64,000 nt of DNA from Streptomyces canus. GTDB taxonomy: Bacteria > Actinomycetota > Actinomycetes > Streptomycetales > Streptomycetaceae. The notes below the pieces were generated by a model, which saw only the letters and a program-made list of their open reading frames with translations, had not been told where the DNA came from and ran no database searches. Where the stretch lies: assembly GCF_030815415.1 (NCBI RefSeq), contig NZ_JAUSWW010000001.1, forward strand, positions 1,116,001 through 1,180,000, written 5' to 3'. The translations under genes and the position numbers were made by a program. Shown here in pieces: positions 44,526 to 52,575 of this stretch (position 1 is its first letter; every line of letters starts with the position of its first letter).

Positions 44526-44884
44526 GCGGGACCCCCGGCGAGCCGGGCGGATATGCAGGGCGGGAGGTTGGGCGCCGCCGTGGACACCCGGACATAGACC
44601 ATGCCGTCCTCGACGAAGACCTCGTGCGTCCGGACCGGCAGCTTGGCCGGCGGGGCGTCGACCGCGCCGGTCCTCAGGTCGAACTTCGAGGCGTGCAGCG
44701 GGCATTCCACCTCGCAGCCCTCCAGCCAGCCGTCGGCGAGCGAGGCGTCCTGGTGGGTGCAGGTGTCGTCGATGGCGTAGAGCTCGCCGTCGTCGGTGTG
44801 GAACACCGAGACCGGCGGGTCTGTGTCGAGCCGGTGGGCCTCACCTCGCGGGAGATCCGCGAGACGGCACGCGGGAATCATCAT
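44522..44884 (-). CDS. Rieske-type [2Fe-2S] ferredoxin
   Basis: 120 residues with a complete Rieske cluster site, C42-x-H44 and C61-P-L-H64. This small soluble ferredoxin is typical of three-component Rieske oxygenases. It is first in the ferredoxin-reductase 2 pair, with Rieske gene 2 downstream. Only one ferredoxin gene is seen for two oxygenases and two reductases, so it may serve both. Confidence 0.92.
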   Translation of the reverse strand: MMIPACRLADLPRGEAHRLDTDPPVSVFHTDDGELYAIDDTCTHQDASLADGWLEGCEVECPLHASKFDLRTGAVDAPPAKLPVRTHEVFVEDGMVYVRVSTAAPNLPPCISARLAGGPA

Positions 44885-44896
44885 GACACCTCGGTG

Positions 44897-44929
44897 CGTA
44901 TAGCGAAACGGATTGCGGTAAGCGCAACA
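44897..44929 (-). promoter_or_regulatory. Candidate IclR operator upstream of the Rieske ferredoxin
   Basis: On the minus strand TGTTGCG and CGTTTCG begin 19 bp apart, the second followed by CTATACGC. Another palindrome, TGTTGCGCACAACA, lies further upstream at about 44994-45007. Confidence 0.55.
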
Positions 44930-45034
44930 TCAGTCTGGGGTCGGCCAGAAACCTTGTCAAGGCATTCAGAGAGCACTGTGAGCCGATCGGTTTGTTGCGC
45001 ACAACAGAACTAAGTCCACATAGAACAACAGCAG

Positions 45035-45077
45035 CCCGCCGTATCGGCTCACGACAACCGCGAGCCGATACGGCGGG
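45035..45077 (-). terminator. Hairpin terminator downstream of the MBL-fold hydrolase gene
   Basis: A perfect 16-bp inverted repeat (45035-45050 with 45062-45077) has an 11-nt loop, starting 34 bp after the stop codon. Confidence 0.8.
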
Positions 45078-45110
45078 TATGTACGGGTATATAGGGGACG
45101 TCCGCGGGCG

Positions 45111-45740
45111 TCAGAAACCGCGGTCGATCCACTCCTGCACATGCGGAGCCTCGGCGGCGACGGTGGTCGCGTCCCCGTGCCCGGTGTGCACGACGGTCTC
45201 GCCGGGCAGCGTGAGCAGCCGGTCCCGGATCGAGTCGACGATGGTCGGGAAGTGGCTGTACGACCGTCCCGTCGCCCCGGGTCCACCGGCGAACAGCGTG
45301 TCGCCGCTGAACAGCGCCGTCAGGGCGGGGGCGTGGAGGCAGACCGCACCTGGGGCGTGCCCGGGGGTGTGCAGCACGGTCAGTTCGACGCCGGCCACCG
45401 CGAGGACCCAGCCATCGGCCAGTTCACCGTCGGGCGAGCGGTCGGGGTGGGTCTGCTTCCACAGCGGCAGGTCGTCCGGGTGGAGCAGGATCGGGGCGCC
45501 GGTGCGCTGCGCGAGTGCGGGCGCCGCGTCGATGTGGTCGTTGTGGGCGTGGGTGCACACGATCGCCCGCACGGTGCGTCCGCCGACGGCCGCCGCGATG
45601 GCCTCGGCGTCGTGCGCGGCGTCGATGACGATCACCTCGTCGTCGTCGCCGACGATCCACACGTTGTTGTCGACGTCCCAGGTGCCGCCGTCCAGCGAGA
45701 ACGTGCCCGAGGTGACGAGGTGTTCGATGCGGGCGGCCAT
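45111..45740 (-). CDS. MBL-fold hydrolase, probable S-formylmycothiol hydrolase
   Basis: 209 residues of the metallo-beta-lactamase/glyoxalase II type, with the metal motif H64-x-H66-x-D68-H69 and further ligand regions HTPGHAPG and SGDTLF. Its ATG overlaps the stop of the mycothiol-dependent formaldehyde dehydrogenase gene by 1 bp. MBL genes regularly follow this dehydrogenase in actinobacteria. Hydrolysis of S-formylmycothiol to formate is therefore the likely role, although it is inferred from context. Confidence 0.85.
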   Translation of the reverse strand: MAARIEHLVTSGTFSLDGGTWDVDNNVWIVGDDDEVIVIDAAHDAEAIAAAVGGRTVRAIVCTHAHNDHIDAAPALAQRTGAPILLHPDDLPLWKQTHPDRSPDGELADGWVLAVAGVELTVLHTPGHAPGAVCLHAPALTALFSGDTLFAGGPGATGRSYSHFPTIVDSIRDRLLTLPGETVVHTGHGDATTVAAEAPHVQEWIDRGF

Positions 45741-46825
45741 CAGAACACCACCACCGAGCGCAGGACGTCGCCGCCGTGCATCCGCTCGAAGGCCTTCTCC
45801 ACCTCGTCGAGGGCTATGGTCTCCGTGACGAAGGCGTCCAGGTTCAGGCGGCCCTGAAGATAGAGGTCGACGAGCATCGGGAAGTCCCGCGAGGGCAGGC
45901 AGTCGCCGTACCAGGAGGACTTCAGCGAACCGCCGCGACCGAAAACGTCCAGGAGGGGGAGTTCGAGCTTCATCTCCGGCGTGGGCACGCCGACGAGCAC
46001 GACCGTTCCGGCGAGGTCACGGGCGTAGAAGGCCTGCCGGTACGTCTCGGGGCGGCCGACCGCCTCGATGACGACGTCGGCGCCGAAGCCGCCGGTCAGC
46101 TCACGGATCGCCTCGACCGCGTCGGCGTTCCTGGAGTTGACGGTGTGGGTCGCGCCCAGCTTCTTGGCGGTCTCCAGCTTGTTGTCGTCGATGTCGACGG
46201 CGATGATCCGCGATGCGCCCGCGAGGCCGGCCCCCACGACCGCCGCGTCCCCGACGCCCCCGCAGCCGATCACCGCGACCGTGTCACCGCGTCCGACGTT
46301 GCCGGTGTTGATGGCGGCGCCGATGCCCGCCATCACCCCGCACCCCAGCAGGCCCACGGCCGCCGCCGACGCTGCGGGGTCGACCTTCGTGCACTGCCCC
46401 GCCGCCACCAGCGTCTTCTCCGCGAAGGCGCCGATACCCAGCGCCGGCGACAGCTCGGTGCCGTCGAGCAAGGTCATCTTCTGCTTCGCGTTGTGGGTGT
46501 CGAAGCAGTACCACGGCCGTCCTCGCAGACACGCCCGGCACTGACCGCACACCGCGCGCCAGTTGAGGATCACGAAGTCACCGGGGGCTACATCGGTGAC
46601 GCCCTCCCCCACCGCCTCCACGACGCCCGCCGCCTCATGGCCCAGCAGGAAGGGGAAGTCGTCGTTGATGCCGCCCTCGCGATAGTGCAGATCGGTGTGG
46701 CAGACCCCGCAGGCCTCGACCTTCACCAGCGCCTCGCCCGGCCCCGGGTCGGGCACGATGATCGTCTCCAGGCTGACGGGGGCGCCCTTGCCCCGCGCGA
46801 CGACAGCACGCACCTGGTGCGTCAT
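45740..46825 (-). CDS. S-(hydroxymethyl)mycothiol dehydrogenase (formaldehyde detoxification)
   Basis: 361 residues of a zinc-dependent class III-like alcohol dehydrogenase. Catalytic zinc ligands are in CGVCHTDLH (C39) and GHE. Structural zinc cysteines are C93, C96, C99 and C107. The NAD motif is [12 protein letters not shown]. It oxidises the formaldehyde-mycothiol adduct to S-formylmycothiol. I chose ATG 46825 because GAGGAG lies 5 bp upstream; GTG 46831 would overlap that site. It explains how the formaldehyde from betaine demethylation is removed. Confidence 0.92.
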   Translation of the reverse strand: MTHQVRAVVARGKGAPVSLETIIVPDPGPGEALVKVEACGVCHTDLHYREGGINDDFPFLLGHEAAGVVEAVGEGVTDVAPGDFVILNWRAVCGQCRACLRGRPWYCFDTHNAKQKMTLLDGTELSPALGIGAFAEKTLVAAGQCTKVDPAASAAAVGLLGCGVMAGIGAAINTGNVGRGDTVAVIGCGGVGDAAVVGAGLAGASRIIAVDIDDNKLETAKKLGATHTVNSRNADAVEAIRELTGGFGADVVIEAVGRPETYRQAFYARDLAGTVVLVGVPTPEMKLELPLLDVFGRGGSLKSSWYGDCLPSRDFPMLVDLYLQGRLNLDAFVTETIALDEVEKAFERMHGGDVLRSVVVF

Positions 46826-47086
46826 GGCCACTCCTCGGCTGGTCGAGACTCGAATCAGATGTTGCTCATTACGGCACGCATCTCATGTGTCGCAACACAG
46901 CATCATGCAGCGCCGAGCGGCGGTCAAGGCACACGACGGGGGGTTCTGACGGCTGTACGGCTCCACTGCCGAGCAGCGCGAACGCCGAGGATGGTGAGGT
47001 TCTGCGGGTCGGTGAGTCCGTCGTGGCACCCGGCCTGCCGCCGACGAGCAGCGGCAGACCGGGGACCCGTCGACTTCCGCTTGCGG

Positions 47087-47887
47087 CTATGCGGCCGAGC
47101 CGAAGTCCTGCGTCCAGTAGTAGCCCGGCTGGGCCAGACCGATACCGATCTCCTTGAAGCCGCAGTTGAGGATGTTGGCCCGGTGACCGGAGCTGTTCAT
47201 CCAGCCGTCCATGACGCTCTCGGGGGCGTTGTACCCGTAGGCGACGTTCTCGCCCGCCGACCTGAACTTGTACCCGACGCGGGCGAGCCGATCGGTCATG
47301 GACGACCCGTCGGAACCGGTGTGGGACATGTTCTGGTGATCGGCCATGTCCTGACTGTGGTCCTGAGCGGCCTTGGTGAGTTTGGCGTTCTCGGTCAGCG
47401 GCGCGCAACCGGCCTTTTCGCGCTCGGCGTTGACGAGGACCAGCACACGCTCGGTGGGTCCGGGATCGGCACTGCTGACGGACGGACCTGGGGCGCCGCT
47501 GGAGCTTGTGGCCTGCGGAGAGGCCGAAGGCGAGGTGGACTCGTCGGGCGCGTCGGAGGCAGGCGGGGCGGACGGACTGCCGGCCGCCGAGGGCGACGCG
47601 CTCGGCGCGGCACTGAAGGGAGAGGCACTCGGGGTGCCGGACGGAGCAGCTGTGGCGGAGGTGCCCGAGGCGGTCGCGGACGCGACCGGTGACGCCGAGG
47701 GCGTCGGATCGGCCACGGGATCGGACTTGCCCCCTCCCCACCAGGGGAACGAGACGACACGCCAGCCTCCCAGCCCGCTGCCGCTCGCCTGGGCGACGGA
47801 AGGAATACCCACGGCGCCCACAACCACCACGGCGACCGCGGCACCGGCTATTTTCTGGCGTTTCGATTTCTGACGGTGCTTGCTCAT
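47087..47887 (-). CDS. Secreted CAP/SCP-domain protein
   Basis: 266 residues. A signal peptide (basic start MSKHRQKSKRQK, hydrophobic core, AQA cleavage site) precedes a Ser/Pro/Ala-rich linker of about 110 residues. A C-terminal CAP domain (about 145-265) follows, with the signature residues in MSHTGSDGSSMTDR, GENVAYG and MNSSGHRANIL. ATG 47887 is preceded by GAGG; ATG 47899 is also in frame. CAP proteins of Streptomyces are extracellular with unknown activity. Confidence 0.9.
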   Translation of the reverse strand: MSKHRQKSKRQKIAGAAVAVVVVGAVGIPSVAQASGSGLGGWRVVSFPWWGGGKSDPVADPTPSASPVASATASGTSATAAPSGTPSASPFSAAPSASPSAAGSPSAPPASDAPDESTSPSASPQATSSSGAPGPSVSSADPGPTERVLVLVNAEREKAGCAPLTENAKLTKAAQDHSQDMADHQNMSHTGSDGSSMTDRLARVGYKFRSAGENVAYGYNAPESVMDGWMNSSGHRANILNCGFKEIGIGLAQPGYYWTQDFGSAA

Positions 47888-47956
47888 GCGTGGCCTCATT
47901 CGGTGATCCGGAATTCTGCGTCATAAAACGGCATCCCGCATCGCAAGCGGGTGCAT

Positions 47957-48148
47957 TCAGCCGCTCGCCTCGGCCCTGGCGAGCCCGGTCATTATGGGGA
48001 TCGTCCAGCACACCGGGCAACGAACGCCTGTGCCGTTGCCGGGCGTTGACGCGATGAGTCCTCGGCAGACGAGGCACCGCCGTACGCACGCCCCCTGCCA
48101 CGCCCGACCAGCCCGAAAGGGCTCCTCCGCAACCGCGATCACCGACAT
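47957..48148 (-). CDS. Small putative zinc-ribbon protein
   Basis: A 63-residue frame with two CxxC pairs (CLVC and CPVC) spaced like a zinc ribbon: RRCLVCRGLI, then VRCPVCWTI. No clear ribosome-binding site is seen. The cysteine spacing argues for a real protein, but the evidence is thin. Confidence 0.4.
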   Translation of the reverse strand: MSVIAVAEEPFRAGRAWQGACVRRCLVCRGLIASTPGNGTGVRCPVCWTIPIMTGLARAEASG

Positions 48149-48340
48149 AACGAGCAGTCGAATGAGCCGTTCACGGCGACAACTCCCGATTCGGCTTCAA
48201 AAGAGCACAGTTATTACCTTCGGTAACACGTCAATTGATGCCATAGAGCGCAATTCCGTCGTGACACGCATCACGTTAATTCGATGTGTGAGACCGACGG
48301 CAACCTGGCGGCGTCCAGTGGCGACCAGGAGGCACCCAGG

Positions 48341-48778
48341 TCAGTTCTTCTTCAGCTCCTCGGCGAGCATCACAAGGATGCCGCTGGGCCCTCGGAGGTA
48401 GGTGAGCTTGTACATGTCCTCATAGGTCGCCACACCGCGAAGCGGACGGCATCCGTGCTTCGCGGCCGCCTCGAGGGCTTTGTCGATGTCGTCGACCGAG
48501 AAGGCGACGCGATGCATGCCGATCTCGTTGGGAAGCGTGGGCTCCGTCTCGATCGCTTCGGGGTGGATGTACTCGAAGAGCTCGAGGCGACCTTGGCCGT
48601 CCGGCGTCTGGAGCATCGCGATGTTGGCGTGGTTGCGGTCAAGTCCCACGGCGGTGTCGGTCCACTCACCACTGACCGTGTCACGGCCGATGACCGTGAG
48701 GCCGAGGTCGGTGAAAAAGGCGATCGTCGCTTCGAGGTCGCGAACGGCGATGCCGACGTTCTCAAGTTTGATGCCCAT
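48341..48778 (-). CDS. VOC-family (glyoxalase/bleomycin-resistance fold) protein
   Basis: 145 residues from ATG 48778, containing two beta-alpha-beta-beta-beta modules. Metal or ligand contacts are expected in KLENVGIAVRDLEATIAFF, LELFEYIHP and MHRVAFSVDDIDKAL. VOC proteins cover isomerases, dioxygenases and drug-binding proteins, and I cannot assign one activity. It stands alone. Confidence 0.88.
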   Translation of the reverse strand: MGIKLENVGIAVRDLEATIAFFTDLGLTVIGRDTVSGEWTDTAVGLDRNHANIAMLQTPDGQGRLELFEYIHPEAIETEPTLPNEIGMHRVAFSVDDIDKALEAAAKHGCRPLRGVATYEDMYKLTYLRGPSGILVMLAEELKKN

Positions 48779-48877
48779 GCGCCGCATGCTACCGAGCCGG
48801 GCCGAAGCCCACTCCGTGACCGCCGCCGTAAGAGGGCGAGGCCGGCCGGATCGCTCTGTCCTCTCGGACTCGCTGCG

Positions 48878-48901
48878 GGTCCCTGACATCTGTCAGGGAC
48901 C
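48878..48901. promoter_or_regulatory. Perfect palindrome, TetR-type operator candidate
   Basis: GGTCCCTGACA-TC-TGTCAGGGACC: 11-bp perfect arms with a 2-bp centre, in the space between the VOC gene and the remnant at 49013. No regulator gene is adjacent. Confidence 0.5.
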
Positions 48902-49012
48902 ACTGGGTCCGGCTGCCCTCTACGTTGCTGGACGCACCACCTCTGTCAGTCCGCCACAGCCCGATCCCGCAGAGGCCCCTCCGCTCGACACCCACAGGAG
49001 CAACGCGACCCA

Positions 49013-49253
49013 TGCGTCCCCGGCGCCCTCTCCTCGCTACGGTCGGCACCATGACCCTGGTGCCGGCCTCCGTCCTCGCCTCCGGCACGGCCCAGGCGGC
49101 CTCGTCCGCCACGTCCGCCGTCGCTCCGACGATCTCGGCTCGACCATCGGGCGCCCGCTGGAGCCGGCGCCGTGGGCGCCGCTGTACGGCATGCTCACCG
49201 ACCGCTTCGGCGTCACCTGGGTCCTGGACGTCACCGCCCCGTACCACGGCTGA
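49013..49253 (+). pseudogene. Chimeric remnant: secretion signal joined to a VOC-protein C-terminus
   Basis: ATG 49013 begins a typical signal peptide (MRPRRPLLATVGTMTL... ASGTAQAA), and the frame then degenerates. In a different frame from about 49137 the sequence reads RPLEPAPWAPLYGMLTDRFG and ends VTAPYHG at TGA 49253. That is the standard C-terminal end of PhnB-like VOC proteins. Two unrelated gene ends appear to have been fused by a deletion. Confidence 0.6.
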
Positions 49254-49266
49254 GCCCGACCGACCC

Positions 49267-49303
49267 CGTCCGGGCCGCCCCTGCCACCTGGGCGGCCCGG
49301 ACG
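49267..49303. terminator. Bidirectional hairpin terminator
   Basis: A perfect 14-bp inverted repeat (CGTCCGGGCCGCCC / GGGCGGCCCGGACG) with a 9-nt loop lies just after the remnant and 3 bp before the stop of the converging nuclease-fold gene. Confidence 0.8.
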
Positions 49304-49305
49304 CG

Positions 49306-50142
49306 TCACGTCAGGTTCAGGTCGGAGTGCAGCACGTAATGGTCGGAGTACGAGCTGCGTTCCACACTGTGCCTGAGCGGGGTGATGCCTCGCAGGAAGA
49401 CGTAGTCGAACTTGCTCTGCCACTCGGTGGTCGGCTTGCAGACGCCGACCGAGGCGGGACGGCACTGCGGGTCGGTGTCTGTGGCCAGCGCCCATATCGG
49501 GGACAGCTCGGGAGCGTCCGGCACGGCGTTGAAGTCGCCGAGCACGATGGCGCGGTCATGGCGGGCGATTTCCTTGGCGAGTACGCGGGCCTGCTCCGCC
49601 CGGACCTCTTCCTGCCGACGTTCGGCGAAGTGCGTGTTGAAGACCCGGAGGGACTGGCCGCCCACCTTGGTCGTGACGGCCATGTAGCCGCGGTCCTCGG
49701 ACCCACCGTCCGGGTACTCCACATTGACGCGGTCGGTCATCGGTGCCGCCGACAGCAGCGCCTGACCGTAGCCGCCCGGATTCCAGGGCGCTCCCCCGCA
49801 ACGGCCCCAGTTCTTCAGAACCGACCCGTACTCGACGTGGTAGACCAGCCCGAAAAGGCTCTCCAGATAGTCGCGGATCTTCTTCACGTCAGGCGCGCAC
49901 GCCTCCTGCACGGCGATGACCTGCGGCGCGTACTCCGCGATCTCCGCCGCCCGGTCGACATTGCTCGCCTCGCACGGGTTGCACAGATTCCACGTCATGA
50001 CCCGGTTGGGAACGACCTCCTTGACCGCGCCAGTGGGCTCCGCCCTGCCGGAGAGAGCACCGCCCAGTGCACCGGAGCCGACGAGCGCCATGCACGCGAC
50101 GATCACCGCGCCCGCGAACAACCCCGCGCGCCTACCGAACAC
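49306..50142 (-). CDS. Endonuclease/exonuclease/phosphatase-fold protein, membrane-anchored or secreted
   Basis: 278 residues. An N-terminal hydrophobic segment (about 6-30) could be a signal anchor. The EEP domain shows VMTWNLCNP, the catalytic-type Glu in VIAVQEAC, NTHFAE, GDFNAVPD and the terminal SDHYVLHSD. Such enzymes cleave phosphodiesters in nucleic acids, lipids or nucleotides; the substrate is unknown. The second of two GTG codons (50142) has GGAGG at correct spacing. Confidence 0.88.
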   Translation of the reverse strand: MFGRRAGLFAGAVIVACMALVGSGALGGALSGRAEPTGAVKEVVPNRVMTWNLCNPCEASNVDRAAEIAEYAPQVIAVQEACAPDVKKIRDYLESLFGLVYHVEYGSVLKNWGRCGGAPWNPGGYGQALLSAAPMTDRVNVEYPDGGSEDRGYMAVTTKVGGQSLRVFNTHFAERRQEEVRAEQARVLAKEIARHDRAIVLGDFNAVPDAPELSPIWALATDTDPQCRPASVGVCKPTTEWQSKFDYVFLRGITPLRHSVERSSYSDHYVLHSDLNLT

Positions 50143-50332
50143 CACGGCCTCCCCAATATCGACACACAGGGCATCCGACGTCCTGTACTACGTATGTACG
50201 AGGTTATGGGACCCGGTTGCCGCCCACGCATTCACGGCTGATCTCAAGGTGGTCCGTCAGACCGTTCAGGCGCAGCCTGACGAGGTCACAATTCCGTTGC
50301 CGGGCACCGGCCGTCTTCGGTCCAATACCTCC

Positions 50333-51097
50333 ATGACTCATGACGGCCCCACGGACCATCTGGAGCAGAACCGGCGGTACTGGGATGACCAGGCGGCCGC
50401 CTGGCACGGCCCGCTCGCCCGTGATCACTGGGCGCAGGTGGAACCACGCTGGGGATTGTGGGGGACCCCGGAGTCACAGGTCTCCGTGCTTCCCCCCGAC
50501 CTCGCCGGGATGCGCACCATCGAGTTGGGCTGCGGTACCGCCTACGTGTCCGCCTGGCTGGCCGGAGCAGGTGCCCATCCGGTCGGGATCGACCTCTCCG
50601 AGCAGCAGCTCAACACTGCTCGGGCCATGCAGGCGGAGTTCGGCATCGACTTTCCCCTTGTCCTCGGCAATGCCGAGGAGGTGCCTTACGAGGACGACTC
50701 GTTCGACCTGGCGATCAGCGAATACGGCGCCTCGCTGTGGTGCGACCCCTATCGCTGGATCCCGGAGGCAGCCCGGCTTCTCGTTCCCGGGGGCCGGCTG
50801 GTGTTCCTGCGCTACTCGCCCCTGTTCGCGCTGTGTGCGGGGCCCGAGGGAGCGGCGTCCACCACCTTGTCCCGCCCGCAATTCGGCCTGACCCGATTGA
50901 ACGGAGGGGATCATGTGCAGTTCGTCCTGCCGCACGGCGAGACACTTCGCCTGCTCCGGTCCTGCGGGTTCGTCGTCGAGGACCTGATAGAGATTCAGGC
51001 ACCCCGGCCTGCGCAGCGGGAGTACTCGGAAGTGTCCGCCGACTGGGCCCGGCAATGGCCCAGCGAAGAGGTCTGGAAAGCACGGCTGGCGGACTGA
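50333..51097 (+). CDS. SAM-dependent class I methyltransferase
   Basis: 254 residues. Motif I is TIELGCGTAYVSAWLAGAG (about 63-81), motif II is GIDLSEQQL, and the VPYEDDSFDLAISEYG segment fits the UbiE/Methyltransf_11 type. The substrate is unknown. It diverges from the EEP gene over about 190 bp. I see no strong ribosome site before ATG 50333. Confidence 0.9.
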   Translation: MTHDGPTDHLEQNRRYWDDQAAAWHGPLARDHWAQVEPRWGLWGTPESQVSVLPPDLAGMRTIELGCGTAYVSAWLAGAGAHPVGIDLSEQQLNTARAMQAEFGIDFPLVLGNAEEVPYEDDSFDLAISEYGASLWCDPYRWIPEAARLLVPGGRLVFLRYSPLFALCAGPEGAASTTLSRPQFGLTRLNGGDHVQFVLPHGETLRLLRSCGFVVEDLIEIQAPRPAQREYSEVSADWARQWPSEEVWKARLAD

Positions 51098-51181
51098 TAG
51101 TGGTGGTGCGGCCCCGTCATCCAGTCGGTCCGTCAGGAGGCCGGCCTCGAAGGCGTCTCGGTGTCCCAGACGGAAGCGCCG

Positions 51182-52084
51182 TCACACGGTTCGTCTGGCC
51201 CCGTAGTAGCCGTGGCTCATCCGGAACCTCATGGCGTCGGTGCCGTCTGCCTGGATGTGCTTGATCAGCATCGACCTCAGCGGTTTGGGCAGTCCCCTCC
51301 CGTGTGCTTCGGTCCACTTGGTGGAGCCGAAGAGTTCGGCCGCCCCGTCGAACCGGTCCGGGCTCGAAGGCCGCGTGGCCGCCGCGGCGAGGACGAGGGC
51401 GGGATCCTCGCCCAGGAGCTGCTCCTGCACGGCCATGTCGTACCACTGGAGGCCGCCGGTGTACTCCCTGGAGGGAACTCCGGCCCAGGCCAGGAGGACA
51501 CGGACCCGCTCGATCCCGTCGGGGTAGCGCTGTCGGCTGAGAGCGGCGAGCCGGGCCTTGGCGTCTCGCAGCCGGCGTGACCAGGCCATGTGGTCGCGCC
51601 CCGGTGGGTGTGCCACGTCCGCGGCCGCGTCGGACAGCCCGGCGGGCGCGGCCCGGACCCAGCGCGTCCGGCGCCGGTCGGCTTCGGCCTCCTGTGCGGC
51701 CAGCTCCGACTGGACCTCCCGCGAGCGGGTCAGACCTCGCTCCGCGAGCCACTCGGTGAGTGCCGGTCCGTCCCGCAGGTCGGCGTCGCAGTCACCGAGC
51801 CCGCGGAGACCGGACTGGTGGTGCAGCACCCAACAGGCGATCAGCTCGCCGTTCACGTCGTGCACCATGACCGTCGGCCAGCCCATGCATCGGCACCGGT
51901 CACCCGTGCCGCCGTCCACAATCGCCAACAGCCGGGCCAGGTCGGCGATCTCGGCGCCGCTGACCACGGTCCGTGCCACGTCGGCGCGGTCGACCGCGTC
52001 CCGCGGTCCCTCAACGATCACGACGTGCCCGGCACGGTTCAGCACCTCCCTCAGACGAGCCGTCGTCGGGTCGCCCTCGGCCAT
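51182..52084 (-). CDS. Hypothetical protein
   Basis: 300 residues from ATG 52084 (GAGGGA upstream); GTG 52108 is also in frame. I do not recognise a family. The N-terminal half contains CRCMGWPTVMVHDVNGELIACWVLHH. The middle is a charged helical stretch (EAEADRRRTRW), and the C-terminus is helical and ends KHIQADGTDAMRFRMSHGYYG. No signal peptide or membrane segment is seen. Codon use is normal for the window, so it is likely a real soluble protein. Confidence 0.75.
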   Translation of the reverse strand: MAEGDPTTARLREVLNRAGHVVIVEGPRDAVDRADVARTVVSGAEIADLARLLAIVDGGTGDRCRCMGWPTVMVHDVNGELIACWVLHHQSGLRGLGDCDADLRDGPALTEWLAERGLTRSREVQSELAAQEAEADRRRTRWVRAAPAGLSDAAADVAHPPGRDHMAWSRRLRDAKARLAALSRQRYPDGIERVRVLLAWAGVPSREYTGGLQWYDMAVQEQLLGEDPALVLAAAATRPSSPDRFDGAAELFGSTKWTEAHGRGLPKPLRSMLIKHIQADGTDAMRFRMSHGYYGARRTV

Positions 52085-52190
52085 GCCCGCCGTTCCCTCG
52101 TAGATCACGCCCGCGAGGATATCGGCAGCCTCTCGGCACCTCGCCCGGTCAGATCCCCCGGCGCCGGTCCCCGTGGCGACCGGACGGACA

Positions 52191-52292
52191 TCACGGGCCG
52201 TTGCTCACCGGTGCCAGAGCCGCCAGTCCGCCCGCGAGCAGCATCAGCACGAGCAGCCATGCGCGCAGACGTCCGTTCAGTTTCTCCCTCAC
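52191..52292 (-). CDS. Hydrophobic micropeptide, copy 1
   Basis: 33 residues from a GTG with GGAGGGG upstream. A basic start (REKLNGRLR) is followed by one hydrophobic helix (AWLLVLMLLAGGLAALA) and a short polar end. It is probably a single-span membrane peptide. Copy 2 differs only at the two ends, so the reading frame is conserved and likely translated. Function unknown. Confidence 0.6.
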   Translation of the reverse strand: MREKLNGRLRAWLLVLMLLAGGLAALAPVSNGP

Positions 52293-52423
52293 TCCGCCCC
52301 TCCTCTTCGGGCCGCGCCCCGGGTCGAGAGCAGCTCGGACCCTCCCTCGTGCTCCAGCCCACCCCCTCGACACCTCGACCGCTCAGATCCCCGGCGCCAG
52401 TCCCCGTGGCGACCGGACGGACA

Positions 52424-52522
52424 TCACCCGCCGTTGCTCACCGGTGCCAGAGCCGCCAGTCCGCCCGCGAGCAGCATCAGCACGAGCAGCCATGCGCGCA
52501 GACGTCCGTTCAGTTTCCGCAT
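52424..52522 (-). CDS. Hydrophobic micropeptide, copy 2
   Basis: 32 residues from an ATG with AAGGG and GGAG upstream. The core is the same as copy 1 (KLNGRLRAWLLVLMLLAGG). A reading frame kept in both copies supports expression. Function unknown; a membrane-acting or regulatory peptide is possible. Confidence 0.6.
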   Translation of the reverse strand: MRKLNGRLRAWLLVLMLLAGGLAALAPVSNGG

Positions 52523-52575
52523 CGCTCCGGCACCCTTCTCTTCTCCCCCGTGCTTCAGCCAACCTAGCGCCGTGC

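Larger units (their letters stand above)
52138..52522. repeat. Tandem duplication of a micropeptide gene
   Basis: A segment of about 150 bp beginning near 52138 is repeated 233 bp downstream (from about 52370). The copies match closely across the micropeptide frames and their downstream flanks, and diverge upstream of the starts. Confidence 0.8.

Noticed and set aside
46860..46906. A further 19-bp-period operator upstream of the formaldehyde dehydrogenase gene.
   Set aside because: TGTTGC and its inverse occur there, but the 19-bp partner half-sites match poorly, so it was not counted as an instance.
46869..48101. A 410-codon minus-strand frame around the CAP-domain gene.
   Set aside because: It is an off-frame reading. 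The CAP gene in the neighbouring frame has a signal peptide and the conserved domain.
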